From: Undaria pinnatifida
Lineage: Eukaryota > Sar > Phaeophyceae > Laminariales > Alariaceae
Assembly (NCBI GenBank): GCA_012845835.1
Contig: JABAKD010000022.1
Span: 9,846,718 to 9,910,717 of the forward strand
Direction: 5' to 3'
Length of the DNA stretch: 64,000 nt
Position numbers and translations under genes: made by a program. Below the pieces are notes generated by a model. That model saw only the letters and a program-made list of their open reading frames with translations, was not told the DNA's origin and made no database searches. Positions 23,640 to 35,206 of the stretch are shown here, in pieces. Numbering within the stretch: the stretch's first letter is position 1; every line of letters begins with the position of its first letter.

Positions 23640-23870
23640 CGCGAAAAAACAGACGGTATCCATACGGCGAATACAAGCAGTGTAATGGGTGTGCATACGG
23701 CGCATACAAACTTGTGGTATGCATACAGCGCATACAAACCCACGGTATATGTACGGTACATGGAAGCTGTCGGTATGCATACAGCGCATTCAAACAATTG
23801 GTGTTCATACAGCACATACACACAGTGCTCATATGGCATGATATACGAACAGTCGGCATGGCTACGGTAT
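23640..23870 (+). repeat. Imperfect GCATACAGCGCATACAAAC repeats
   Basis: Six or more diverged units of about 25-35 bp carry GGTATGCATACAGCGCATAC. They account for the Tyr/Cys/Ala-rich reverse ORF 23588-24223, which I do not regard as a gene. Confidence 0.7.
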
Positions 23871-24889
23871 ATACAAACAATCCACGCAATGGGCTGTCCT
23901 GTTGTATGAGTACCTATCTTGTATCGTAATACTCCGTCCTGGAATTTAACCACCGTTGGGGTATCCCTGCTGTAACCCAAATTGTCGATATAGTTTCTCC
24001 CGGACAATGGAATGCATTTGTGATGCACAGGTGAATGGATGCGGAATGCCTGCTGATTTTTTGTGTCTGGTACTAATGGCCTGGATATATTGCGTCTGGT
24101 ATTAAATTGTTTTCGTTTGTGTGGCCGACTTAGTAGACTGAATGCGAGCCGTTTTGAGATACCCGGTTTCTCGTACAGAAGTGCCCATGAACGAAAAAAC
24201 AAAATAAACCGCCTACCATACATAAAAATGACAGAAGTATAGTGGAAACTACAGTAACAAATTTATAAAATAGATGCGATGTTAGATCTAGCTCAAAATT
24301 CCCCACCTAAAGTAAAAACACCAACACTCACCATTATAGTGAACAAAAAAGAGGACCCCTCCTAATAAAAACTCACCCATATAGTATATTACAAGTACCA
24401 ACAACGCAGCTTGTGAAGATGAGTATCGACCTGAAATTCGTCGAACTCACGGCTGACGTCCTTGAAATATTTTTTATAAAATAGTTGACATCGTCCGATC
24501 GACGCCAATGTTTATCGAGCCCATGCCGCTTTCCGAAACAGCAGACAACTTTCCGTGAAAACATGCGTTTTGGAGTACGTGGACCCTCCGCTGTTCTGTA
24601 TTTGGCGGCTGGTCTAGGTCTACTACACAGTCGCGGCTCCACGAAGTTCGGGTCATGACGATGCTCGTACCGAAGGATCAGTAGAAGAGAGGAACACGTT
24701 AAATCTTCTGACATTACCCCCCGCCCCCGAACACCCCCGATCCCTAACCCGCCCACCCTCCACTTAGTACCGCCCCCGCAACTACTCCCCCCGCTACTAC
24801 TCGCGCCCTCATCTGTCAACCCACCCCCAACCATGCCCTCTCCCCTTAGCTAACCCCCTCAACTACCAACTACCCCACGCGGGACTCCC

Positions 24890-26790
24890 ATAGTACACAC
24901 CACCATATGAGATCCATAGGTGAATCGTGAGAAACCCAGGGGAGATTCATGGGTGACACCGATGGAAAACCAATGGGTCATCATTTAACCCATGGGTGAC
25001 CTGATGACCTATTCTGTAGCCATGGGCAGACCCATGAGTGGCCCATGGGAGAGCCATCGAGGGGACGCGAGCTACGGTAAAGGCGCGCACCAACCATTAT
25101 TGTTGTTTCGGGGGCTTGCTCACTAGAGGAGCTCTCTCTGCCACACCCAACCCAACGATTTGGAGAAAGATGAACGTGCTTCGTATCCTGGAGAAAATCC
25201 CGTGCCTTGGGCATACAGCGAAGCATTTCGCAACAAAAAAATGAAACCCCGACATTTTTGGGTTGAGGAGACCCGCCATTCAAAAAGCGCTACTTCTATC
25301 GTAGAACGCGTCGGGGGCCCACGGCCTAGCAGCAGGACCTCATGGGTGACCCATCATGGGCCAGCGCATTAATGAACCCGTCGAGAATCGCGGGCGGCCC
25401 GCGCGGGAAACCACCGGCGCCTTATAGTGGACCCATGGGCCAGCCCCTACAAACACGCGGGAACTCAACCGCGACCCATGGGCGATTCACGGGCAGTCCA
25501 TGGGCGGTTCAATCCCATGGGTAGACCCATGGGCGATCCATAGGCCAGTATTGTAAAACCGTGGACTATCCATGAACCCATGGGTGACCGTGGGTGATCC
25601 ATGGGCCATACACATTTACTGTTGGTGGCGAATGAGCGACCCAGGGGCGAATACTCCAAACCCATGGATGACCCATGGGCTACCCACGGGCCCGTATTAC
25701 AAACCACGGTTGACCCGTGGGCGGTGCATGGAAGAGTACAAAATAAACTAATGGGTGACTCATGAGCCAACGCTATAGCCGAAAAGCCGAAACCCATGCG
25801 AGCCCTATTTAGGTGACCCATGGCATGCACTGTAAGCCGCATGCGGACGAAACAGAATTTACATAGTCGAGATGTACGTTATCTTTTGCCGTTCGGTTCT
25901 TGATGTTTGCGTGCACACTGTCATGGGTGAGCCATGGCAGAGCCATGGGACCCACAAGCGGCCTATGGGCGACGCATGCGTCAGTACCGTGAACCCGTGG
26001 GTGACCCATGGACGACGCATGGGCCAGAACGATATACCGATGGGCGACCCGTGTGCGACCCATGGATTAGTACTATAAACTCATGGGTGACTCGTGAGCG
26101 GTCCATAGTCAAGCGCTCTATACCCATGGGCAACCCACGGGTGGTCAATAGGCCAGCAATACAAACCAATGGGCGACCCATGGGCGACTCGTGGACGACC
26201 CATGGGCCAGTACTGGGTGGCTCATGTGGGAGCATTCCAAACCCGATAGGCGACACTATGCACCGATGGGTGGCCCACGGGTAAAATCATAGACGGTCAA
26301 CGGGCCTCCGATGGGCCTCCGATGGGCCTCCCATGGGGTTCTCATGGTGCACTAATAATGGTCACCCGTTGGCGTATAGTACTGGTTCATGGGTCATCCA
26401 TGAGATCACGCGTGATGTCTTCGTACTAACCAATGGTCTCCTGTGGGTCTGCCACTTCTTTCTGCCGTACGCGTAGCACTCGTTCATGGGCAACCCCATG
26501 GGTTAGGAGTGCTGGCGCATGTTCGCTCATGGGTCACCCATAGGTCGGCAACGGGTTGCCCACGGGTCGTCTATGTGTTAGGAGTAGTAGCCAATGGGTT
26601 GCCTATGGGCCTCTTGTGGGTGGGCATTGGATTTGCACTGCTGGTAAATGGGTCGTCCGTGTCTCTCGCATGGATGACCCATGGAGTTCTAATGCTCGTT
26701 CATGAGGCACCCATGGGTTTGTCATGGGCCACCCGTAGGTTTGGGTGCTATCCCATGGGTCAACGTCGTGGTCCCGCTGCACCCGGGGAC
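24890..26790 (+). repeat. Large degenerate CCCATGGGTGACCC array
   Basis: About 1.9 kb with CCCATGGGYGACYC-like units every 10-30 bp, the longest block of this motif class. It is interrupted at about 25068-25305 by a MITE-like element. No gene is seen. Confidence 0.75.
25068..25305 (+). mobile_element. MITE-like element, copy A2
   Basis: It starts GCTACGGTAAAGG and ends CTTCTATCGTAGAAC, an inverted pair. The inside matches 16945-17130. It sits inside a CCATGGG array, so it inserted after that array existed. Confidence 0.55.
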
Positions 26791-28400
26791 GACAAGTTCC
26801 CATCCCCGAATCAGAAATCCTTCCAGGCATCCACAAGTCCAACGGCTGGGAGCGAAAACGATTATCCTCCGGGTCGATAGCGCCCCGCATGGTGTGGAAA
26901 CCCCACCCTGTCGACTGATTGCGGATCGGCTGGGGCTCATGGAGCCCAGCACGCGGCGGAGGTTTCCCCTCTGGAAAACATCGAGGTACCCCGCCGTACA
27001 CGGGGAGGATAAAACCCCTTTTCCAGGATCAGAAGTCTTCACAGAAATCTACTAGTAAACCAACCCCGGAACGAAAACGACGACCCCCCGGGTCGATACC
27101 GCCCCGCAACCCCCCCACCATCGGCTGATGGCTGATTGGCTGGGACTCATGGAACCAGAGGGCCGCGAGAGTTACTCCTTGGGACGACGTCGAGGTCTCT
27201 CAGCACCCGGGGAAGATATATTCCTATCTCCGGATCAGATTTCCTTCCATATATTCAAAACTACAACACTCCAGGGACGAAACGGTGATCCCCCGGATTC
27301 ATACCGCCCCGCACGGTGTGGAAACTCCACCCCCATCCGCTGATTGCTAATCGGCTAGGACTCATGGACAATATCGACGTCCCGCCGCACCCGGGGATGA
27401 TAATTTCCCATCTCCGGATCATGAATCCTTCTATTTATTTGCAATTACAATACTCCGGGGAAGAAAACAGTGATCCCCCGGTTGATGCCGCCCCGCGCGG
27501 TGGAAACCCCACCCCCGTCGGATGATTGCGGATCGGCCGGAACTCGTGGAGCCGGCACGCGGCGAGAGTTTCCCCCCGGAACAACATCGAGGTCTTGCCA
27601 CACCCGGGGATGATAATATCCCGTCCCCGGGTCATGAATCATTTCATTCATCTACAACTCCAACACCCCGGAGACGAACATGATGATCCCCCGTGTCGAT
27701 ACCGCCACGCACGGTGTGGAGACCCCACCCCCATCGCTGATTGCTGATTGGCTGGGGCTCACAAGTAGCCAGCGCGCGACGAGGGTTGCCCCTCGGGACA
27801 ATGTCAAGGTCCCACCACACACGGGTAAGCTAAAGTCCCAGTATCCTTCCATACATCTACAATTCAAACACCACGGGGACGAAAACGGAGTTCCCTTAGG
27901 TTGATACCGCCCAGCATGATGTGGACACCCCACCTCAATCCGCCGATTTACTGACTGGCCGGGTTGCGTACCACCTGCACACTGACGATTTTGGAAAATT
28001 CATGGTACGCGGCTAATATATAGCAGCAAGTTTTAGTTGATAACGCTGTAGTAGCAATGATAGCAGATTTACGGTAGTAACGTTTCCCCGTGGCGGAATA
28101 TAAGCAGAGCGCCACGCACGATGTGAAACCCCCACTCCCCTAGCTGCTTACAGTTCGGCTGGGGCTCACAAGGAGCCAGCGCGCGGCGAGAGCTGCTACC
28201 TAGGACAATGTCGAGCTCCCACCTCTCCCAGGTAAGTCAAGCTCCCATTTACGGATCATAAATCCTTCCATACATCTACAATTCTAGCACCGCGGGGCCG
28301 AAGACGGAGTTCCCTCAGGTCAAGAGCGCCCCACATGGTGCGGAAACCCCACGCCCATCGGCTATTTACTGATTGGCCGGGTTGCGTAAGACCTGCCCGC
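26765..28400 (+). repeat. Diverged satellite, unit about 200-220 bp, 6-7 copies
   Basis: Units share CCGCCCCGC...GGTGTGGAAACCCCACCC, GATTGGCTGGGRCTCA, a GGCGAGAG block, CACCCGGGGATGAT, CCATACATCTACAATTC and GAAAACGGTGATCCCCCGG. Copies start near 26880, 27100, 27305, 27490, 27705 and 28110. A non-satellite stretch with GGGTTGCGTA (27958-28110) recurs after the last unit at 28380, hinting at a higher-order repeat. Confidence 0.8.
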
Positions 28401-28439
28401 TGACGACGACGGTGGAACAACTATTGCGCGAGGCAAAAA

Positions 28440-28640
28440 TACACCAGTAAGTTAACAGTTGTAGTAGTTGTACTGCTGTGTTAGTAACAATAGAAGATTT
28501 ACGGTATTACTACCTGATAGTAATTTTTCTTAGTGGCGGCGAGTATGATTACATGAATATACTGGTGTCAATGGGTAGAAAGAACGGTTTAATATAAAGA
28601 CAAAACACATCAATTTATATTGTTCCAAAAACATGGTGTT
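28440..28640 (+). repeat. Repeat related to 15745-15800
   Basis: ATACTGGTGTCAATGGGTAGAAAGAACGGTTTA matches TGTACTGATGTCGTTGGGTAGAAATAACGGTTTA at 15745-15780 in the same direction, although the neighbouring repeat (15360 and 29020) is inverted. The preceding 28440-28545 also resembles 28010-28105. Confidence 0.6.
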
Positions 28641-29019
28641 TGCTCAGATTCTCCACCGAAGATAAAAAAATACAGTTGTTCCCGAGTTATCGAATTAATG
28701 TCATAGGTTTCTTGAGCTCTTCCCTAAGTATAGCTATTCGGCGTGCCTTCGCTGCTCTTACGCCGTGAATTTGGATAGGTTTCAGGTGTTTAACGAGGCG
28801 TCATTTCTGGACGTACGTAAGTAGTCAAAGTACTGGCACCCTGGCAGCCCCTTTAGCCAGCACACAGTAGCACTGGCAGTACATGCTGGACCAGGGTCCA
28901 GTCCTACCAAATCACCTTGTTGTATTCTTGCATAAAAACATCATACCGTGCGCTGAAGAGAAAACCTCGGCAATCCATCGAGCACATGAAAACACCGTGT
29001 GTCCGTGCTGATTTTTCAT

Positions 29020-29300
29020 CCAAGAGAGATGCAAATTACGTGGTCAAAACAGACTGCGAGACAGAGCAAACCAAAAATCGCAATTCGTGAAGGTAAAGCA
29101 AACGAAATGGTACGATGCGTACCGGACACGAGAACACAACGAGAACACACAACAAAACAAGCCGGACCATAAATGAAAAAGAAAAGAAGAGAAAAGAAAA
29201 ACGGCAGGGGGCTCTGAAGAATGTGATGCAAGAAGGTCAGAAAGGCTGCAAGAAGAACAACATGCGTGCTGAAGAGGAACAGACAACTGCTGTTGCACGG
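29020..29300 (-). repeat. Dispersed repeat, copy 2 (inverted relative to 15360-15725)
   Basis: Reverse-complement partner of 15360-15725; divergence is high in the T-rich middle but low at both ends. Confidence 0.8.
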
Positions 29301-29573
29301 ACGAAACAACACGAAGAAGAGGAAGAAGATACGGGCATAAAGCGAGCGGGGAGGGAAAATGAGCGAACAAAGAGAGAAACAAAGCAACAAAAAAACAAAG
29401 TTAGCAAGACAACGAAAAATGTCATTACTGCCGCTTTCGCGCTCCGCCCATTGAACTCAACGTAAGCAAACAAAGCGAAACACTACCACCCACGGCAGGT
29501 TTCAGGGCTATAGTATTACTAGTAGTACGCTCCACTTATAAGTCGAACCGGTACCTTGCCACACGATCTATCA

Positions 29574-30112
29574 TTTCGTTTCTGTGTTGATCGACAGCTG
29601 CATTCTCAGTACGGCTGCTCCCTCCCCCCCCCGTCCCCCCGGTTTCCCCTTGTTGCTGCTCTTGGCGTCCACTTCTGCATGGCGTAGCCAGCTCTTCTCC
29701 GCCTCGCCCCTGTGCCATCCCGCCATGAAGCGGTCCGCTGCGTCGACGACTCCCCCCCGGTACCAGTTCCCCCTCTTCTTAGCCGCCCTCGGCCATAGCA
29801 CAGTCTCTACTCCGAACAGCAAAGGGGAGCTATCCGTGGACCCCTCTGTGGCTTTGAATACACTGATATCGTCTGCTAGACATTCGGCCCAGTTCTTTCC
29901 TCGTCGGCCTGGCCCCGAGTTCTCCCCACCAGCCATCGTCCCGAACAACACGCGGTGGGTCAGCCGCTCATTGGTCGTCAGCTGTACGGCTCCCGCAAAG
30001 AGGAGGCATCGTTTGCGAATGGTCGTCTCAACGCTCTCACATTGCTGTGCCTTCTTGAGAGCCTTGGCGTACGACTTGAAGTGGTCGGTGAGTTGTCGGC
30101 GCTGTGGTGTGT
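29574..30112 (-). mobile_element. Non-LTR retrotransposon relic, C-terminal end
   Basis: The reverse strand reads continuously SYAKALKKAQQCESVETTIR, KRCLLFAGAV, RLTHRVLFGTMAGG, GPGRRGKNWAECLADDISVF and further to a stop near 29574. The pattern (zipper-like R-R-LLFAG-V, MAGGENxGPGRxxKNW, DDxxVF) is that of the C-terminal part of LINE polyproteins common in algal genomes. RT core motifs are absent, so it is 5'-truncated, as expected for target-primed retrotransposition. The body ends in a G-rich run. Confidence 0.7.
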
Positions 30113-30606
30113 ACGTGAATATTTACGTTTCGGAGGCCGCGATTTAGCTAATTAATGGTAGCGATTCGGGTTTGCACACTTCAAGTATGTTTTTGAACCC
30201 GTGTCCCGCCTATTCGGTATCTAGTAGATCTAGGCTCGCTTTCGCCCTTCTCATAGCTTATTTTTAGTCTTAGACTATACCACCAAATTGCATTTGTTTG
30301 AAACATGCTCCACAAACAACGTATTTTCCAGCTTTATTAGCGAAGCGAAAACGCGTAAAAACGCGCCTCCAGCAGGGCGCCTCCAGCGGGCCTTTCTGGG
30401 GGCGCCTCCGGCGGGGCCCCCTCACCAGCCCGGGGAGGGAAGGAGTCACTGCTTCGCCGCGACCACCAGTGCACTGATCGGGTCCAGTGTACTGGCGTAT
30501 GACGCAGCCAGTACATACTGTAGTGGCCGGAGCTACCAGGACCCAGTCCTAATGACTTAAGGGTATATATAATCAATATAATATTAATAGTATCAATGCA
30601 GCCGGC

Positions 30607-31322
30607 CAGGTATACACACAAACAGTCCAGTTTGTATACTTGGGCGGGGTTTTACCGCAGACAGACCTTACCATTGAAATAACGCGGCGTCTTCAGAGGG
30701 CCTGGGCGTGCTTCCAGCGGTACAAGATGGAAATATATGATCGCCCGGGTGTGCGTTTACGGTTGAAGGTGCGGTTGCTCAAAGCTGAGGTGGTCGAGAC
30801 ACTGCTGTACGGTTGCATGACGTGGAGCTCGAAGAAGCCTGACTATGACAGGCTACGACGGGTTCACCGCTCCATGCTCCTCCGATGCCTTGGATGGCGG
30901 AAACGGAAGCGCGACGACCACACCCTATCGTACGCCGACGCGCTTGGCCAGACAGATTCCGAGAGCGTTGAGGCGATAGTGTGCAAAAGGAGGATATTTT
31001 TTGCGGGATTCGTGGCACGTATGGGGGAGGAGCGTCTTCCACAGAGGGTGATGTTTAGGGACTTTGTTGGGGGTAAGGGCTACTCAGGGGGGCAAGAGAA
31101 AGACTGAATGGATCATCTGAAGGAGGATATGTCGGTCTTTGGAATGAAATTCGAAGGATGGCGAAAGGTTGCTCAGAAGGCTGGCAGATGGTTTCGAAGA
31201 ATAGAGGAGGGAGCCGAGTTGTTCATGCGGAATTGGCGTGAAACGGAGAGACGCAAAGTTGCAGAGCGACGCGCAAAGGCTGCGGCAGCGCCATCCACCG
31301 TTGGCATCTCTAAGCGGCCGGG
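30607..31322 (+). mobile_element. Non-LTR retrotransposon relic with RT thumb segment
   Basis: It reads VQFVYLGGVLPQTDLTIEIT, then RRLQRAWACFQRYK, LLYGCMTWSSKKPDYDRLRR, RRIFFAGFVARMGEERLPQR and GGQEKD. A TGA at 31105-31107 interrupts; the same frame continues MDHLKEDMSVFGMKFEGWRK. This is the region after the catalytic RT motifs (YLGG, LYG.ETW-type and the tail). The TGA lies where related elements keep Trp, so the copy is dead. A 120-bp G-run follows (31320-31440). The tail is homologous to the reverse-strand relic at 29574-30112. Confidence 0.8.
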
Positions 31323-31440
31323 GGGAGGGGGAAGGGGGGGGGGGGGGGGGGGGGGGGGGACTGGGGGAGGGGGGGAAGGGGGAGGGGGGGAGGGGGGAGG
31401 GGGAAAGGGAGGAAGGGGGGAGGGGGGGAAGGGGGAGCGT
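31320..31440 (+). repeat. G-rich tract
   Basis: About 120 bp of nearly pure G with scattered A, C and T. It directly follows the retroelement relic and may be its expanded tail. Confidence 0.9.
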
Positions 31441-34400
31441 CATGCCCAAGAGACTGAAGTCTGGGTTTAGCCATCATCGTATTGAAAGTTGTGGGCCTTC
31501 TAATGGCCGTCACAAGATAGCATAAGACCGCCCTGACTTCTTCGCCATGTTGCGTTCTCTCCCAGGTGCCATTGATGATGGACGTGATACCCTCTGTTAG
31601 CCAAATGCCACCCTTAGCCAGTTCCTAGGGTCTGCTAGTATGACATTTTTCTTTCTCTTCTTTTTCTTTTTTCTTTTTTCTCTTCTTCTTATTTCCTTGC
31701 CTTGCTTCCTCTTCTTGTCTTGTCTTATCTTGCTTTTCTTGTCTTTTTCTTCTCTTTTCGTGCCTTTTTCGTTTTTGTTTTGTTTTGTTTTCTTTTTTTT
31801 CCTTTCCTTTATCTTCTTTTCTTTTCTTTATTTATTTTCTCCAATTGACTTACGCCTGTCGTGCGTATGCGTAGTGATAGGTACTACGTGTAACATATAC
31901 GTGGTAGTCTTCCTTGGGTGGCAATCGGAATAGTTGGTTTCTCCAGGCGTGAGTAATGAGACGCATGCACCGGCATGGACCTGGCACATCGTAGACTGAC
32001 TCCCGATTCCACTTTTATATGTTTCTGGTGGAGGCATGAATTGCGTCAGCCGTGATATATGCGTGTACCACCTTGGGTTGTGTGTGTGTTTTCCATGGGG
32101 TATTCCTCAGCTCCAGAGTGACTGGAGCCTGTCCTGTGACCACGGACTTGATTATGCGAGTTTATGTGACAACAACAACAACAACAACAATTACAATCAA
32201 TCACATAATTTAATCAACGTGTTCGTTGATTATGTGGGTTCATTGCCAGCATTATTATGTGTGCTCGTTGCCAGCGCTACTACTGTCGTACCAGGTATGT
32301 GTTAATTATTTTCGACTTGAAGTAGGGACTTGGTTGAGCAGTCAGTATACTGGTTTGATCAGTAGACCACATATTTTACTTGAGATTTTTTTATGAGACA
32401 CCACCAGCATATATTGGACTGCATCAGTATACTGGGCGCCATTGTCTTGAATTCAGGGACTTTTCGACTTTGAACAAGCATTATCATTGTCAACATTCTG
32501 GGACTTCTACCGGGATTGCTCGCCGAGCTCAGCGAGCAGGACCGGAGACTTCCCAGATGGCAGCGGGTGATATGTGCGGAAGCATCGCCGCAAACGCGTC
32601 GCCGTCGGGGTCCTGAGGCAGAAGTTATCAGCCGTGGTGAAAAAAAATGCGCACAAGCCACTGGGTAAAAGAACCTGCGGCCAAGGAAAAAGAGCCGGCA
32701 GAGGAATAGCCAAATCAAAAACTAAAGTCTAAAGGGATATAGATTAGAACGTGAACGTCCTGCATTGCGTCCACCCCATGATCATTAAGGCTAGTCTTGT
32801 GACTACGGACTACTACCACGTAGATTAGAAGGCGATGAGAGAATGTGCGAGAACACCATGACAGCAACATTTATTTGCTTGTACTGTAGGCTGCCGCATA
32901 GACTCCTTGTTTGGGTCGACTTAAGGCCTTGGACCGTCCGTTGAGGTGCCGAGCTTTGATGAAACCGGGACTAATCCAAAGAACTCACTGTATCCTTCAC
33001 GAGCTCATAACCCCGGTAGCTTGCGCAATGTAAATCTAAGTGGCACACGATGCTTTAAAAGTATGAGTTTTCCAGGATTTTTTTTCGACCTCACATCTGA
33101 TGTATTTTCTTAAACTTACGCGAGCTATAAAACCAAGAGAAAAATACTCTGATGCAATAGTCGGGTCATGTCAAACGAACCCTTGCGCTATGACTCAGCA
33201 CGTAGCTTCGTTCAGGCAAGGCTAAGACACCAGGTCGTAGGCAGTGGTTCCATACAACCCACATCCCGGCGTTGCCAGACATCAGCGGACCGAATTCGTT
33301 ATGCCAACCCTCCCATCACGGGTGGATGCGATGACGCCCTGAGCGTCAGTTGTGGTGTAGACGATGCTTATTACTATTACCAGCTCTAGAGCTCTAATTT
33401 TTCCACCCCTCGCGAACATCACACAGACTATTCGCTTCTTCGGGGTTAAGGCTAAGAAACCTTTTCTTAAAGGATCCTTTCCCTCCACGGTTCGACAAAA
33501 GTACATATATACCAACAATGTGGGGACCGACAAAAAGAAGCACAGCACTGTGTCGGGTGGCCTCACCGTTGTCCCCGTCATCCGACGCACTCGAAACCTC
33601 AACCTCCGGCCCAAACTAACCGCAAAGTGCTCGTGAGGCGCCCAAACAACTCCTTATGATGTGTTCTGGTCGCGTAGAGCTGCTATCGTACGAGTATCCC
33701 CGTAAAAAGATATAAAACCGTTACCGTGCTAAAACCACTAAAGTTCAAATTCCGCTCGTTTTGCTGCGTGGGCTACAAACACCCGTGACCGCAGCGCATG
33801 TCAGAGTCAGGCGTGTCGCCCTTTCAAGCAAGACGCGTGATCGCGTTCGTACCTGCGGTGCAAACGCCGAACAGGTACGGCGCGGACGACCGCGATAAAC
33901 ACCACCAGGTATTATTCTATGCCCACTGCTACTGCTGCTGCTGCTACTGATGTTGCTGCCGCTGCTGTTGCTGTACATCCCCGACCCGCCGAGCAAAACT
34001 GTGCGCTGTCAGCGACGTCTGGCCCTCTCGCCGCATCTACGTGTCCCCGAGGCGAAGGAACAGCGGGCGAGTTATCTCGGAAACGAGCCGATCGCGTGGT
34101 GTATGCCACGAAAAATTGGAGGAAAAACACCGAGTAGTGTTACAGCTTCCGGCAACTGCTTGCGGTGCAGCTTGTGGTAAAGCTTTCGATGCAGTTTTTG
34201 CGGTGAAACCGCCGAACACGCATTTCGCGAAATCGATCGACCCAAACGCCACCTATTACCTCGCTCCCCCCGCCCCCCCCCCCAACACGCCGCCCCCAAC
34301 CGTCCTCATTAACCTCTCTGCCACGCCCCTGCGCGTTCCATCGTCTACGGCAGAGCTCACGCCAACCGAGCCCGAAATATTCCGTTCGACAAAGCGCAAA

Positions 34401-34666
34401 CCGTCACCACACACTCCGCGTTCCCGCTGCCGTCCCGCCCCTCTATTTCCAACAACGGTTCCCGCGCGTTCACCACCATCACCACTACCATCGCCACCGC
34501 CGCCACCGCCACCGCCGCCACCACCACTACCACCACCACCACCACCACCACCACCACCACCACCACCACCCCCACCCCCACCACCCCCACCACCCCCGCC
34601 ACCCCCACCACCCTCACCACCCCCACCACCCCCACGCGAGCGTTACCAGTCTCTCGTGGCTACCTA
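31441..34666. other. Intergenic region without a confident gene
   Basis: 31640-31850 is a T-rich (TTTTC)n-like stretch. An open frame at 33700-33895 (LVLLRGLQTPVTAAHVRVRR ... GANAEQ) and a Pro-rich frame at 34041-34754 are not supported by any recognised domain; the latter owes its length to the (CCA)n repeat at 34480-34640. The 3' UTR of the tRNase Z gene must lie at the right end. Confidence 0.6.
34480..34640 (+). repeat. (CCA)n / (CCACCC)n repeat
   Basis: About 150 bp of CCA and CCCCCA units just downstream of the tRNase Z stop codon on the reverse strand (GGT repeat in the transcript). Confidence 0.95.
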
Positions 34667-35206
34667 CTACCGGGCGATGAGGTCTGACGCGGCGCATCTT
34701 GCGGCCCCTGCCGCCCCTACTTCTAACCCGCCTGCCGCTTCGCTACTGCCATAAATGACAGCGTTGTTTCTCGCCAACCTAGAGGACAATTTCTGTTCTC
34801 TGTCTACGAGCGTGCCCCCCTCCAACGGACCACCACGGGTGGCGACAGCAGAAGGACCACCTTCTACAATTGGGTCTCCACCTTCTCCCACCGCGCGATC
34901 ACCCGGAGGCGCCATCTTGGGAAATACATGTCGGGGCTCTTCACGCGGCGGCAACAATTTTTGCGACACAGTCTCAGCATCCCCCTCCGCTTCTTGGTGG
35001 AGCTCTGGAGCGGGCGGCTGCTCTTCTTGGTCGGCCGTGGTGGGAGCGCTGGATGCCTCTGCTGCCTTCTCCCGTTGCCATTCGCAGGCCCTGCTCAGCA
35101 GGTCATTGGCGTGGGCGGCATCTTCCTCTCTAGCCTTCGCTTGGTTAGTCTCCCACTGGTCTGAGGACAACACTGGAAGCTGCAGGAGGTCCCATGCGGC
35201 TACAAC
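34667..35206 (-). CDS. tRNase Z exon 11: C-terminal extension
   Basis: It starts [20 protein letters not shown], probably the last helix of the fold, then continues for about 150 residues rich in Glu, Ala, Gly and Pro with no recognised domain, ending SDLIAR and TAG. Most of it lies outside the catalytic domain and may be disordered. Confidence 0.7.
   Translation of the reverse strand, partial: VVAAWDLLQLPVLSSDQWETNQAKAREEDAAHANDLLSRACEWQREKAAEASSAPTTADQEEQPPAPELHQEAEGDAETVSQKLLPPREEPRHVFPKMAPPGDRAVGEGGDPIVEGGPSAVATRGGPLEGGTLVDREQKLSSRLARNNAVIYGSSEAAGGLEVGAAGAARCAASDLIAR

Larger units (their letters stand above)
11242..29570. other. Gene-poor, repeat-filled intergenic block
   Basis: I find no confident gene in these 18 kb. 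They hold five CCATGG-rich arrays, two tandem satellites, small inverted-repeat elements, copies of dispersed repeats, isolated TTAGGG-like pairs (14328, 16118, 18973) and short uncertain coding fragments listed separately. 11250-13430 contains only AT-leaning unique sequence with no supportable feature. Confidence 0.7.

Noticed and set aside
23588-24223. 211-residue reverse ORF
   Set aside because: It is built on GCATACAGCG repeats, has odd composition and no recognisable domain.
34041-34754. 237-residue Pro-rich ORF downstream of tRNase Z
   Set aside because: Most of its length is the CCA repeat; no domain or splice context supports it, and it overlaps the antisense 3' end of tRNase Z.
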